Numbered from the stretch's first letter, positions 21,375 through 32,025 are shown. The stretch is DNA of 64,000 bases from Paracoccus sp. TOH (GCF_030388245.1 NZ_CP098361.1:1053001-1117000), one strand, 5' to 3'. Program-made: numbers and translations. Notes: generated from the letters alone by a model not told the origin.

Positions 21375-23303
21375 ATGAGCCTGCCGCCGCAATTCCTTGA
21401 TGAGATCCGCGCCCGCGTGCCTTTGTCGCGCGTGATCGGCCGCAAGGTGGTCTGGGATCTGCGCCGTTCGAATCAGGCCAAGGGCGACTGGTGGGCGCCC
21501 TGTCCCTTCCACGGCGAAAAGACAGCTTCGTTTCATGTCGATGACCAGAAGGGCTTCTATTACTGCTTCGGCTGCCATGCCAAGGGCGACGCGCTGACCT
21601 TTCTGCGCGAGGCCGAGGGGCTGGGGTTCATCGAAGCGGTCGAGCTGCTGGCCGCCGAGGCCGGGCTGCCGATGCCCGAACGCGACCCGCGCCAGGTGCA
21701 GCGCGCCGACCGGCGCACGGAACTGGTCGAGGTCATGGAACAGGCGGTGCGCTGGTTCCGCATGCAGCTTGGCATGGCCGCGGCCGAGCAGGCGCGCGCC
21801 TATCTGGCGCAGCGCGGCCTGGACGAGGCCGCCTGCGAACGCTTCGGCATCGGTTTCGCCCCCGACCAGCGGCAGGGCCTGTTCAACGCCCTGCGCGCCA
21901 AGGGCATCGCCGAGGCGCTGATCGTCGAGTCCGGGCTGGCGGCCAAGCCCGACAACGGCGGCGCGGCCTTCGACCGCTTCCGCGGCCGCATCATTTTCCC
22001 GATCCGCGACGGGCGCGGGCGCTGCATCGCCTTCGGCGGCCGGGCGATGGACCCGAACGCGCGGGCGAAATACCTGAACTCTCCCGAAACGCCGCTCTTC
22101 GACAAGGGCCGCAACCTCTACAATGTCGGCCCGGCGCGGGCGGCGGTGGCCAAGGGCAGGCCGCTGGTGGTGGCCGAGGGCTATATGGACGTGATCGCCC
22201 TGGTCCGCGCCGGCTTCGAGGGCGCGGTGGCGCCGCTGGGCACCGCCGTCACCGAGGACCAGTTGCGGCTGATGTGGCGCATCTCGCCCGAGCCGGTGAT
22301 CGCGCTGGACGGCGACGATGCCGGTCTGCGTGCCGCGATGCGGCTGATCGACCTGGCGCTGCCGATGACCGGGCCGGGGCAGGCGCTGCGCTTCGCTTTC
22401 CTGCCGCAGGGCCAGGATCCCGACGACCTGATCCGCGCCCGCGGCGCCGCGGCCATGGCTGCGGTGCTGGAGGAGGCGCGGCCGCTGGTCGACCTGCTCT
22501 GGCGGCGCGAGACCGACGGCCGGGTCTTCGACAGCCCCGAGCGCCGCGCGGCGCTGGACAAGGCGCTTGGCGAGGCGGTGGCAAAGATCCCCGACAAGGA
22601 TACCCGCGACCATTACCATTCGGTGCTGCGCAACCTGAAATGGGAGCTGTTCGGCAATCGCCGCCGCGACCCGGCCCAGGCGCGCCCGCCGCGCGAGGGC
22701 TGGCAGGGCCAGGGCCGCAATCCGCGCTTCCAGCCCGTCGCGCCGGCGGCGCCGACCCGCGCCTCGCGCCTGTCCGCGCCCGATGCGGACGAGCATGAGG
22801 CCGAGTTTTTGATCGAGGCCATGGTGCTGGCGATCTGCGCCACCCATCCCGGCCTGATCGCCCCGGTGGAATCGCGCCTCGAGCGGCTGGAGCCGCATGA
22901 CGCCGACCGCGCGGCGCTGATCCACGACCTGCTTTCGGGCACGCAGTCGCAGGCGGGCCAGCGCGCCCTTGAAAGCATCCTGGCCGACCCCCATGTGAGG
23001 GCGGCTCCGGCCATCCTGCGCCCGCATGACGGCGATGCCGCCGCGGAAATCCTGGCCAATGCCCTGGACCGGATCGAGGCGCGCCGCGCCGCGCGCGAGG
23101 AAATCGCCCGCGCCGAGGCCGAGATCGAGGGGCTGGCCGATGAGGGGTTGACCTGGCGCATGGCGCAATCCGCCCGCGCCCGGCAACTGGCCGACCACCC
23201 CTCGCTGGCCGACCTGTCGGATCTGGGCGAGGACAGCGACGCCTATCGGGCCATTCTCGACGCGGCGCTGAAGAACGAGATCTGGCGCAAGCCGCGCCGC
23301 TGA
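21375..23303 (+). CDS. dnaG: DNA primase DnaG
   Basis: 642 aa. The CHC2 zinc ribbon (CPFHGEKTASFHV and YYCFGCHAKGDAL) is at the N-terminus, then the primase catalytic core with the TOPRIM motifs VVAEGYMDV and ALDGDDAG. A C-terminal helicase-binding region follows a Pro/Arg-rich linker. DnaG synthesises RNA primers at the replication fork. Its pairing with rpoD downstream is the conserved macromolecular-synthesis arrangement, here without rpsU. Confidence 0.97.
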   Translation: MSLPPQFLDEIRARVPLSRVIGRKVVWDLRRSNQAKGDWWAPCPFHGEKTASFHVDDQKGFYYCFGCHAKGDALTFLREAEGLGFIEAVELLAAEAGLPMPERDPRQVQRADRRTELVEVMEQAVRWFRMQLGMAAAEQARAYLAQRGLDEAACERFGIGFAPDQRQGLFNALRAKGIAEALIVESGLAAKPDNGGAAFDRFRGRIIFPIRDGRGRCIAFGGRAMDPNARAKYLNSPETPLFDKGRNLYNVGPARAAVAKGRPLVVAEGYMDVIALVRAGFEGAVAPLGTAVTEDQLRLMWRISPEPVIALDGDDAGLRAAMRLIDLALPMTGPGQALRFAFLPQGQDPDDLIRARGAAAMAAVLEEARPLVDLLWRRETDGRVFDSPERRAALDKALGEAVAKIPDKDTRDHYHSVLRNLKWELFGNRRRDPAQARPPREGWQGQGRNPRFQPVAPAAPTRASRLSAPDADEHEAEFLIEAMVLAICATHPGLIAPVESRLERLEPHDADRAALIHDLLSGTQSQAGQRALESILADPHVRAAPAILRPHDGDAAAEILANALDRIEARRAAREEIARAEAEIEGLADEGLTWRMAQSARARQLADHPSLADLSDLGEDSDAYRAILDAALKNEIWRKPRR

Positions 23304-23325
23304 CGGATGCGGGAAGGCCAGCGCC

Positions 23326-23422
23326 GAATCACCCCGGCCGCGCCGGGTCGCGGATTTGAATCCCCTCCGCGATTCGGATAGAAGCGGCCGATAGCCGATC
23401 CCGATTCGCCGATTCGCGAATC
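23326..23422. promoter_or_regulatory. Cluster of six GANTC (CcrM) sites in the rpoD promoter region
   Basis: GANTC occurs at 23326, 23358, 23371, 23403, 23411 and 23418. The last two form the perfect 12-bp palindrome GATTCGCGAATC (23411-23422). A possible promoter, TTGAAT (23356-23361) and ATAGAA (23378-23383) 16 bp apart, overlaps the second site and has the third in its spacer. GANTC is the target of the cell-cycle methylase CcrM in alphaproteobacteria. Confidence 0.6.
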
Positions 23423-23442
23423 ACCGCTTCAAGGGAGCCAGC

Positions 23443-25437
<1,995 letters not shown>

Positions 25438-25458
25438 ACCGGCAAGGGCAGGAAATCG

Positions 25459-25488
25459 AAAAGGCCGCGCCCCAGGGCGCGGCCTTTT
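25459..25488. terminator. Bidirectional terminator between rpoD and the FMN reductase gene
   Basis: A perfect 9-bp stem GGCCGCGCC/GGCGCGGCC with loop CCAG (25463-25484) has AAAA on its left and TTTT on its right, so it can stop rpoD transcripts on the plus strand and the convergent gene on the minus strand. Confidence 0.88.
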
Positions 25489-25498
25489 CCCGTCGGGC

Positions 25499-26047
25499 TC
25501 AGCCGTGCGTCTCGATCCAGTCCGCGAAGGCGTCGACGAAGCCCTGCAGGAATTTCGCCGTGGTCTCGTCGGTGATGGTGCCGTTGGCGGCATAGGCTTC
25601 GGGCTTCCATTGCACATAGGCCTCGGGCGCGCTCATCACCACCATGCCCATGCCCAGCATGTCGGCCCTAAGCCGGATCTGCCCCACGGCGGCGCCGATG
25701 GCGCCGGGCGAGGTGCCGGTGACCGCGGCCGGCTTGTCCTTCCAGGAATTCTCGCCATAGGGGCGGGTCGCCCAGTCCAGCGCGTTCTTGATGACGCCCG
25801 GATAGCTGCGGTTGTATTCCGGCGTGATCGCCAGCACCGCGTCGGAATGTTCGATCCGGTCCTTGAGCCGCAGCACCGGGACCGGCGGCTCGGCCCAGAG
25901 TTCCTCGTTGTAATGCGGCAGGTCGCCGATATGCAGCAGGTGGAATTCCAGCCGGCCTTCGGCCAGTTTCTGCAGCGCCTGCATCAGCTTGTGATTGAGC
26001 GAGTCCTTGCGGAGCGATCCCACCATGACGGCAACGGTCTTGGCCAT
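25499..26047 (-). CDS. NAD(P)H-dependent FMN reductase family protein
   Basis: 182 aa. Flavodoxin-like fold with the FMN phosphate loop GSLRKDSLNHKL (11-22) and the family motif TPEYNRSYPGVIKNALDW (75-92). Close relatives (YieF/ChrR, azoreductase type) reduce quinones, chromate or dyes with NAD(P)H through FMN, probably as an anti-oxidant quinone reductase in the cytoplasm. It is convergent with rpoD and divergent from rmuC. The exact substrate cannot be read from sequence. Confidence 0.9.
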   Translation of the reverse strand: MAKTVAVMVGSLRKDSLNHKLMQALQKLAEGRLEFHLLHIGDLPHYNEELWAEPPVPVLRLKDRIEHSDAVLAITPEYNRSYPGVIKNALDWATRPYGENSWKDKPAAVTGTSPGAIGAAVGQIRLRADMLGMGMVVMSAPEAYVQWKPEAYAANGTITDETTAKFLQGFVDAFADWIETHG

Positions 26048-26188
26048 GCCCGATCTCCTTTTGCGGTTTGCGGATGCAAGCTAGGGTGGCGACCACCAGG
26101 ATGAAAGGGGCGCCGTCCCTTGCATTGTGGGGGAAAAAGGTGAACAGTCGGCGCCACGAAAATGCAGGCACAAAGCGGAGAGGCGGAA

Positions 26189-27652
26189 ATGCCCGGCTGG
26201 GAAGCAGCAAAAATCCAGGCATGGCTGGCGGATTCGGCTAATCTTCAGATCATCCTGGTCGCGGTGCTGGCCGTGCTGGTCATGTGCCTTGTTGCCCTGC
26301 ACCGAACGCGGCGTTCGGCAGAGGCGGCCGTCGCGGGCGCTGCGGAACGCGAGTCCGGATGGCAGGCCCGCCTTGCCGCCGAATCGGAGCAGTTGCGCGC
26401 CCAGCTTCTGGCGGCGAGCCGGCTGGAAACCCGCAACGAGACCCTCGGCGCGCGGCTTCAGGAACTGGTCGAGGAGCGCGACGGCCTGGCGGATGCGCTG
26501 CACCGCGAGCGCCAGCTGGTCTCGCGTCTGGAACGCGAGCTGGCCGAGACCCGGCTGGCGGCGCAGAAGGACCGCGAGGCGGCCGAGCGCGACATCGCCA
26601 CCCTGCGCGAGCTGCGCGAGGAGATGAGCGGCCAGTTCCGGCTGCTGGCCAACGAGACGCTGAAATCCCAGGGCAGCGAGATGCAAAAGGCGCATGGCGA
26701 GCAGCTTTCGGCGCTGCTGACCCCGTTCCGCGACCAGGTGCATCGCTTCCAGACCGAGCTGCAGGCCCGCAACAAGACCACCGACGAGGAACGTGCGCGG
26801 CTGCGCGAGCAGATCGAATACCTGCACAAGCGCTCCGAGGACATCTCGCGCGAGGCGGTGGCGCTGACCCGGGCGCTGAAGGGCGACAGCCAGAAGCGCG
26901 GCGCCTGGGGCGAGATGATCCTGGAACGCATCCTGGAGGATTCCGGCCTGATCGCCGGCACGCATTACGAGACGCAGGCCAGCCATCGCGACGGTGACGG
27001 CAAGCTGTGGCGGCCCGACGTGATCGTGAAGATGCCGCAGAAGAAACTTCTGGTGATCGACAGCAAGGTCTCGCTGAACGCCTATGAGGAGGCGGTGAAT
27101 GCCGAGGACATGGCGACCCGCGACGCGGCGCTGCGCCGGCATGTCGCCTCGGTCCGCGCCCATGTCGCCGGACTGGCCGCCAAGGGTTACCAGGCGCTGG
27201 ACGAGGGTTCGGTCGATTACGTGCTGATGTTCATCCCCGTCGAGGGCGCCTTCTCCGAGGCGCTGCGCGTCGATCCCGATCTGGCGCGGCACGCGATGGA
27301 GAACCGGGTGGGGCTGGCGACGCCGACCACCCTGATGCTGACCCTGCGCACCGTCGATCACATCTGGACGGTCGAGCGGCGCGAATCGAACGCCATGGCC
27401 ATCGCCGCCCGTGCCGGCCAGCTTTACGACAAGCTGCACGGTTTCGTCGGCGCCGTCGAGGAAGTCGGGACGGCGCTGGACCGGGCGCAGAAAAGCCACG
27501 CCACCGCCATGGACCGGCTGACCCGCGGCCCCGGCAACGTGATCCGCCAGGCCGAGATGCTGCGCGAACTGGGCGCGCGCACCCAGAAGCGGCTGGCGCT
27601 GGATCATGACGGCTTCGAGTCGCTGGAAGCACCGGGCGAGGCGGCGGAATGA
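26189..27652 (+). CDS. rmuC: DNA recombination protein RmuC
   Basis: 487 aa from the ATG at 26189, which has GGAG and GGCGG spaced upstream; a second in-frame ATG at 26162 is possible. One N-terminal membrane helix (about IILVAVLAVLVMCLVAL) is followed by a long coiled coil rich in Arg, Glu and Leu, then the RmuC nuclease-like domain with GAWGEMILERILEDSGL, WRPDVIVKMPQKKLLVIDSK and EGAFSEALRVDP. RmuC suppresses inversions at short inverted repeats. yjbQ overlaps its end by 4 bp (ATGA). Confidence 0.94.
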   Translation: MPGWEAAKIQAWLADSANLQIILVAVLAVLVMCLVALHRTRRSAEAAVAGAAERESGWQARLAAESEQLRAQLLAASRLETRNETLGARLQELVEERDGLADALHRERQLVSRLERELAETRLAAQKDREAAERDIATLRELREEMSGQFRLLANETLKSQGSEMQKAHGEQLSALLTPFRDQVHRFQTELQARNKTTDEERARLREQIEYLHKRSEDISREAVALTRALKGDSQKRGAWGEMILERILEDSGLIAGTHYETQASHRDGDGKLWRPDVIVKMPQKKLLVIDSKVSLNAYEEAVNAEDMATRDAALRRHVASVRAHVAGLAAKGYQALDEGSVDYVLMFIPVEGAFSEALRVDPDLARHAMENRVGLATPTTLMLTLRTVDHIWTVERRESNAMAIAARAGQLYDKLHGFVGAVEEVGTALDRAQKSHATAMDRLTRGPGNVIRQAEMLRELGARTQKRLALDHDGFESLEAPGEAAE

Positions 27653-28074
27653 GCGCCACCCGTTTCGTGATCCCGACTCGCGGCCCGGCCTGCCACGATT
27701 TCAGCCATGAGGTCGCGGGCTGGCTGCGCGCCATCGGCGCCGGCGACGGGGTGCTGACGCTGTTCGTGCGCCATACCTCCTGCTCGCTGCTGATCCAGGA
27801 GAATGCCGATCCGGACGTGCAGCGCGACCTGCTCAACTGGCTCGACCGGATCGCGCCGCCGGCCGATCATCCGTCGATGCGCTATCTGACCCACCGCGCC
27901 GAGGGACCGGACGACATGCCGGCGCATCTCAAGGCGGCGGTGCTGCCGGTCAGCCTGTCGATCCCGGTCTTTGCCGGCCGCATGGAGCTGGGCACCTGGC
28001 AGGGCATCTATCTGGTCGAGCACCGCGCCAGCCCGCATCGGCGCGAGGTGGCGGCGCGGTTCCAGCCCGGCTGA
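27649..28074 (+). CDS. yjbQ: YjbQ/UPF0047 family protein
   Basis: 141 aa, the normal size. Conserved family motifs: FVRHTSCSLLIQENADPDV (39-57), the metal-site region with PADHPSMRYLTHRAEGPDDMPAHLK, and LGTWQGIYLVEHR near the C-terminus. Members of UPF0047 can replace thiamine phosphate synthase in vivo when overexpressed, but the native function is not settled. It overlaps rmuC by 4 bp and is probably translated by coupling. Confidence 0.92.
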   Translation: MSATRFVIPTRGPACHDFSHEVAGWLRAIGAGDGVLTLFVRHTSCSLLIQENADPDVQRDLLNWLDRIAPPADHPSMRYLTHRAEGPDDMPAHLKAAVLPVSLSIPVFAGRMELGTWQGIYLVEHRASPHRREVAARFQPG

Positions 28075-28075
28075 A

Positions 28076-28119
28076 CCGGCGCGGCGGGGCGCAGGAAAGC
28101 CCTTTCCCTTGCGCGCCGG
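28076..28119. other. Nested stem-loop between yjbQ and the ABC transporter operon
   Basis: Outer arms CCGGCGCG (28076-28083) and CGCGCCGG (28112-28119) pair perfectly and enclose a smaller hairpin GGAAA-GCCC-TTTCC. There is no T-run, so it is at best a weak terminator; it could also be a protein- or RNA-level structure. Confidence 0.35.
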
Positions 28120-28183
28120 ATGTGGAAACCTGCGGCCTTGACCGGGGCGGAAACCGGGCGGATTCAGACGGCAAGGGCAAGGG

Positions 28184-29053
28184 ATGGCGGCAGGCAACCG
28201 ATCGCAAGCGGCTCAGGGGCTGACCCTGATTGCACCGCCTCTGGCCTATGCGGTGCTGATCCTGGCCGCGCCGCTGCTGACCATCCTGGCCTATTCTTTC
28301 TTCAAGGACGGCTACCTGACGGTGATCCGCGAATTCACGCTGGAGAATTACCGCGCCGTCTGGTCCGATCCGATCTTTCACAAGATCATGCTGCGTTCGC
28401 TGGGGGTCGCCGCGCTGGTGACGCTGGTGACGGTGGTGCTGGCCTTTCCGGTGGCCTATTTCCTGTCCTTTGCGGTCGATCCGCGCAAGAAGTCCATGTG
28501 GCTGTTCCTAATCACCATTCCGTTCTGGACCAGCTACCTGATCCGGGTGTTCCTGTGGAAGGTGATCCTGGGCTATAACGGCGTCATCAATTCGGGGCTG
28601 AAATCGCTGGGCATCATCGAGCAGCCGCTGACCTTCATCCTTTATAACGTGAACTCGATGGTCATCACGCTGGCCCATGCCTATGCGCCCTTCGCCATCC
28701 TGCCGATCTTCATCGCGCTGGAAAAGATCGACCGCTCGCTTCTGGAAGCCGGGCGCGACCTCGGCGAAAGCCGGGCGATGACCTTCTGGCGCGTCACCCT
28801 GCCGCTGGCCATGCCCGGGGTGGTGGCGGCGGCGCTGATCGTCTTCATCCCGACCATCGGCGATTATGTCACCCCGGCGCTGATCGGCGGCGGCAAGATC
28901 CCGATGATCGCCAACATGATCCAAAGCCAGATGCTCGACCAGGACAACCGGCCGATGGGCTCGGCCTTGGCGGTCACCGCCATGCTGATCGTCGCGCTGC
29001 TCAGCCTGATCTTCGTCGCCATGAACCGGCGTTTCCTGAAGGTGCGGCAATGA
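28184..29053 (+). CDS. potB: Polyamine-type ABC transporter permease (PotB-like)
   Basis: 289 aa with six predicted membrane helices. The BPD-transport loop that contacts the ATPase is EAGRDLGESRAMTFWRVTLPLAMPG, and LIRVFLWKVILGYNGVIN with YVTPALIGGG is characteristic of the PotB half of spermidine/putrescine importers. It is the first gene of a three-gene operon, overlapping the next permease by 4 bp. No periplasmic binding protein gene is nearby, so specificity (spermidine, putrescine or a related amine) is not fixed. Confidence 0.88.
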   Translation: MAAGNRSQAAQGLTLIAPPLAYAVLILAAPLLTILAYSFFKDGYLTVIREFTLENYRAVWSDPIFHKIMLRSLGVAALVTLVTVVLAFPVAYFLSFAVDPRKKSMWLFLITIPFWTSYLIRVFLWKVILGYNGVINSGLKSLGIIEQPLTFILYNVNSMVITLAHAYAPFAILPIFIALEKIDRSLLEAGRDLGESRAMTFWRVTLPLAMPGVVAAALIVFIPTIGDYVTPALIGGGKIPMIANMIQSQMLDQDNRPMGSALAVTAMLIVALLSLIFVAMNRRFLKVRQ

Positions 29054-29856
29054 AGGGCGGCGGGCTTCGCGTCTATGCGGTCATCTATCTGCTGTTCCTT
29101 TACGCGCCGATCCTGCTTCTGCCGGTCTTCGCCTTCAATTCGGGCACCATTATCGCCTTCCCGCTGAAGGAGTTCACCACCGAATGGTTCGCGCAGATGT
29201 GGGGCAACGCCTCGCTGCGCCGGGCGCTGACCAATTCGCTGACCATCGCCGTCAGCGCCTCGATCCTGGCCACCTGCCTGGGCATTTTCGCCGCCCGCGC
29301 TTCGACCCGCTTTGAATTTCCCGGCAAGGGCCCGATCATGGGGCTGATCATGCTGCCGCTGGTGCTGCCCGAGATCATCGTCTCGATCTCGCTTCTGGTG
29401 GTGCTCCTGTCGTTGGGGGTCACGCTCAGCGTGCTGACGGTGATCGTCGGCCATACGCTGATCTGCATGCCCTATGCCACGGTGATCCTGTCCACCGCCT
29501 TCAACTCGCTCGACCGCTCGCTGGAAGAAGCGGCCTATGACCTGGGCGAGACCCGCTGGAGCGCCTTCCGGCTGGTGATCCTGCCGCTGGTCATGCCGGG
29601 CATCATCTCGTCCCTGCTGATGAGCTTCACCATCAGTCTGGACGAGTTCATCATCGCCTTCTTCCTGGCCGGGAACGAGCCGACGCTGCCCACCTATATC
29701 TTCAGCCAGTTGCGCTTTCCCAAGCAGATCCCGATGATCATGGCGCTGGGGACGGTGCTGGTGGTCCTGTCGATCCTGCTTCTGACCATCGCCGAATATT
29801 TCCGCCGCCGCGGCATCGCGAAAACCGGCGCCAAGGATACCGGAGGTTTCCTGTGA
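29050..29856 (+). CDS. potC: Polyamine-type ABC transporter permease (PotC-like)
   Basis: 268 aa, six predicted helices. The EAA loop reads EAAYDLGETRWSAFRLVILP, and the PotC-typical end of the permease domain has SFTISLDEFIIAFFLAG. It pairs with the upstream PotB-like subunit to form the membrane channel. Overlaps of 4 bp with both neighbours (ATGA and GTGA junctions) indicate translational coupling of the whole transporter. The substrate is inferred only from the family. Confidence 0.88.
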   Translation: MKGGGLRVYAVIYLLFLYAPILLLPVFAFNSGTIIAFPLKEFTTEWFAQMWGNASLRRALTNSLTIAVSASILATCLGIFAARASTRFEFPGKGPIMGLIMLPLVLPEIIVSISLLVVLLSLGVTLSVLTVIVGHTLICMPYATVILSTAFNSLDRSLEEAAYDLGETRWSAFRLVILPLVMPGIISSLLMSFTISLDEFIIAFFLAGNEPTLPTYIFSQLRFPKQIPMIMALGTVLVVLSILLLTIAEYFRRRGIAKTGAKDTGGFL

Positions 29857-31019
29857 CGACCCAAAACCCGGGCCCGAAAAGCACCGCCGCCCATCGCGCC
29901 GCCATGGCCGGCGCGAAGCCGATGATCGAGATCCGTGCGGTGCAGAAGCATTACGGCGACTATCACGCCCTGCGCGGCATCGACCTGAGCATCCGGGCGG
30001 GCGAGTTCTTTTCGCTGCTGGGGCCGTCGGGCTGCGGCAAGACCACGCTCTTGCGCACCATCGCCGGGTTCGAGGACATTTCCTCGGGCGCGGTGCTGAT
30101 CGACGGGCAGGACATGCAGGACGTGCCGGCGAACCGGCGGCCGACGAACATGGTGTTCCAGTCCTATGCCATCTTCCCGCATCTGAGCGTGGCCGAGAAT
30201 GTCGGCTTCGGGTTGCGCCGCGACCCGCGCTCGCGCGCCGAGAAGGCCGCGGCGGTCGAGGAGGCGCTGGAGATGGTGGGCCTGAAAGGCTATGGCAACC
30301 GCGCCAGCCATGCGCTGTCGGGCGGCCAGCGCCAGCGGGTGGCGCTGGCGCGGGCGCTGATCCTGAAGCCCAAGGTGCTGCTGCTCGACGAACCGCTTTC
30401 GGCGCTGGACCGCAAGATGCGCGAGCAGATGCAGGTCGAGCTGATCAAGCTGCAGCGCCAGGTCGGCATCACCTTCGTGCTGGTCACCCATGACCAGGAG
30501 GAGGCGCTGGTCATGTCGGACCGCATCGCGGTGATGTTCGAGGGCCAGATCGCCCAGATGGACGGGCCCGAGGCGCTTTATGCCCGCCCGACCAGCCGCC
30601 GGGTGGCGAATTTCATCGGCGTGATGAACTTCCTGCCGGCCCGGGTGCTGGGCGAGATGGGCGACGCCGTGCAGATCGAGGCGCCGGGCCTGGGCCGGGT
30701 CGATATTCCCATGGCCAATGTCAGCCGCGCCGATCCGGGCGACGACGGCCCTTCGGTCGGCTTCCGGCCCGAGGCGGTGTCGCTGGTGGCGCCCGGCGCG
30801 CAGGGCAGCAACCGGGTGGCCGAGGGCGTGGTGGACGAGGTCGTCTATTACGGCGACATGACCTATTACGACGTGCGGCTGGACGGCTCGGCCGGTTTCG
30901 ACGGCAAGGCCCGCCCGGTCCGCATCGCCATGCGCAACGTCTTCGGCCGCGAGGTCCAGGATGTCGGCACCCGCGCGAATGTGAGCTGGTCCCCGGGCTC
31001 TCTGGTGCTTTTCCGCTGA
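29853..31019 (+). CDS. potA: Polyamine-type ABC transporter ATP-binding protein (PotA-like)
   Basis: 388 aa starting at a GTG that overlaps the permease stop. Walker A GPSGCGKTT, signature LSGGQRQRVALARAL, Walker B LLLDEPLSALD and switch His in THDQEEAL are intact. The C-terminal TOBE domain (from about residue 280) regulates and stabilises the dimer, as in PotA and MalK. About 25 residues precede the conserved start. It energises the PotBC-like channel. The gene ends the operon; no promoter between the three genes is visible. Confidence 0.92.
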   Translation: MTTQNPGPKSTAAHRAAMAGAKPMIEIRAVQKHYGDYHALRGIDLSIRAGEFFSLLGPSGCGKTTLLRTIAGFEDISSGAVLIDGQDMQDVPANRRPTNMVFQSYAIFPHLSVAENVGFGLRRDPRSRAEKAAAVEEALEMVGLKGYGNRASHALSGGQRQRVALARALILKPKVLLLDEPLSALDRKMREQMQVELIKLQRQVGITFVLVTHDQEEALVMSDRIAVMFEGQIAQMDGPEALYARPTSRRVANFIGVMNFLPARVLGEMGDAVQIEAPGLGRVDIPMANVSRADPGDDGPSVGFRPEAVSLVAPGAQGSNRVAEGVVDEVVYYGDMTYYDVRLDGSAGFDGKARPVRIAMRNVFGREVQDVGTRANVSWSPGSLVLFR

Positions 31020-31116
31020 TCGGCGCGAAACCCGCCGCGACATTCCGCCGAGCCGATTTGCGGCCCGGCGGCGCTCGTGCCACAGTCCCCGCACAATGCA
31101 ACAGACGGAGATCGAC

Positions 31117-31602
31117 ATGATCGCACGTTCCGCGAAATTCCGCACCGCCATCCTGTCCGCGCTGACGGTGGCCGGCCTGAGCGCCGGCGCCATCGCACAG
31201 GAAGCCGCCGCCCCCGAGACGGCGGCGCCGGCCGAGGGTGCGCCCGCGGCCACCGCCCAGGCACCGGCGGCCGCCCCTGCCGCGGCCCCCGCCGCGCAGG
31301 ACAGCGGCGCCGCCTATGAAAGCGCGCGCAACCAGCTGGGCGTCCTGAGCTATTGCCAGGAAAAGGGCTATATCGACGGCAAGGCGGTCGAGACCCAGAC
31401 CAAGCTGCTGGCGATGATCCCGGCCGGCGACACCGCCAAGGGCGATGCGGCCGAGGCGAAGGGCAAGGAAGGCACGGTTTCCGCCATGGGCGTCGAGCGC
31501 ACCCTGGCCGATGCCGCGAAAGAGAAGAACACCAGCGAGGACGCGCTTTGCAAGCAGATGGACGCGCTGCTGCAGCAGCTCGCCTCGCAGGTTCCGGCCT
31601 GA
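31117..31602 (+). CDS. Exported Ala/Pro-rich protein of unknown function
   Basis: 161 aa from the ATG at 31117 (ACGGAG upstream); an earlier in-frame ATG at 31096 would add 7 residues before the signal. The signal peptide (RTAILSALTVAGLSAGAIAQ) probably ends at AIAQ. A low-complexity Ala/Pro/Glu linker follows, then a conserved-looking helical domain beginning YESARNQLGVLSYCQEKGYI with a second Cys near the end (DALCKQM), which could form a disulfide. It looks periplasmic. I do not recognise a characterised family. Followed by a strong terminator. Confidence 0.8.
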   Translation: MIARSAKFRTAILSALTVAGLSAGAIAQEAAAPETAAPAEGAPAATAQAPAAAPAAAPAAQDSGAAYESARNQLGVLSYCQEKGYIDGKAVETQTKLLAMIPAGDTAKGDAAEAKGKEGTVSAMGVERTLADAAKEKNTSEDALCKQMDALLQQLASQVPA

Positions 31603-31620
31603 GCCGGATCTGACGGGAAC

Positions 31621-31680
31621 GGCAGGGGTCCAGTCGCTCGGACCCCTGCCGCTGGCCGGCCCTTCCGGGGCCGGCCATTT
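31621..31680 (+). terminator. Tandem hairpin terminator
   Basis: The first hairpin is a perfect 11-bp stem GGCAGGGGTCC/GGACCCCTGCC (31621-31650, 8-nt loop). The second, TGGCCGGCCC/GGGCCGGCCA with loop TTCC(G) (31653-31677), is followed by TTTT. It ends the exported-protein transcript and faces the convergent mmcQ gene. Confidence 0.8.
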
Positions 31681-31683
31681 TCG

Positions 31684-32025
31684 TCAGAGCGGCGGCAGCG
31701 CCGCCTGAACCTTCCTGGGCAGCTTGCCGCGCACCAGGCGATAGGAATGGCGGATGCGATGCGCCAGCTCGTCGGGCGCCGAATCGAGCGGCAGGGCGAC
31801 CCAACTGCGATGCAGATAGGCGGCGCGCTCGGCCACGCCGGTCTCGAACAGGAACTCGGCCGTCTCGGCGCTGTCGGTCTTGACCGAGACATGCGTGCCC
31901 GCCGTGCCGGTCACCGCGAAGGTCTTGCCGCCGATCTTCCAGCAATCATGGCCGCCGCCCCAGGGATCCGACCACTCGGCCCCGGGCTGCGCGGCGCAGA
32001 TCTCGTTGACCAGTTCGCGGCTCAT
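31684..32025 (-). CDS. MmcQ/YjbR family DNA-binding protein
   Basis: 113 aa from the ATG at 32025. The MmcQ/YjbR (CyaY-like fold) pattern is present: KIGGKTFAVTG near the middle, then HVSVKTDSAETAEFL, a conserved HRSWVALPLDSA and a C-terminal helix with IRHSYRLVRGKLPRKVQ. Members bind DNA through a double-wing fold, but the physiological role is poorly known. The upstream in-frame extension contains no conserved sequence. It converges with the exported-protein gene. Confidence 0.85.
   Translation of the reverse strand: MSRELVNEICAAQPGAEWSDPWGGGHDCWKIGGKTFAVTGTAGTHVSVKTDSAETAEFLFETGVAERAAYLHRSWVALPLDSAPDELAHRIRHSYRLVRGKLPRKVQAALPPL

Noticed and set aside
23351..23375. A tRNA T-arm-like sequence (GGATTTGAATCC) in front of rpoD
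   Set aside because: No acceptor, anticodon or D arm can be formed around it; the resemblance comes from the GANTC repeats.
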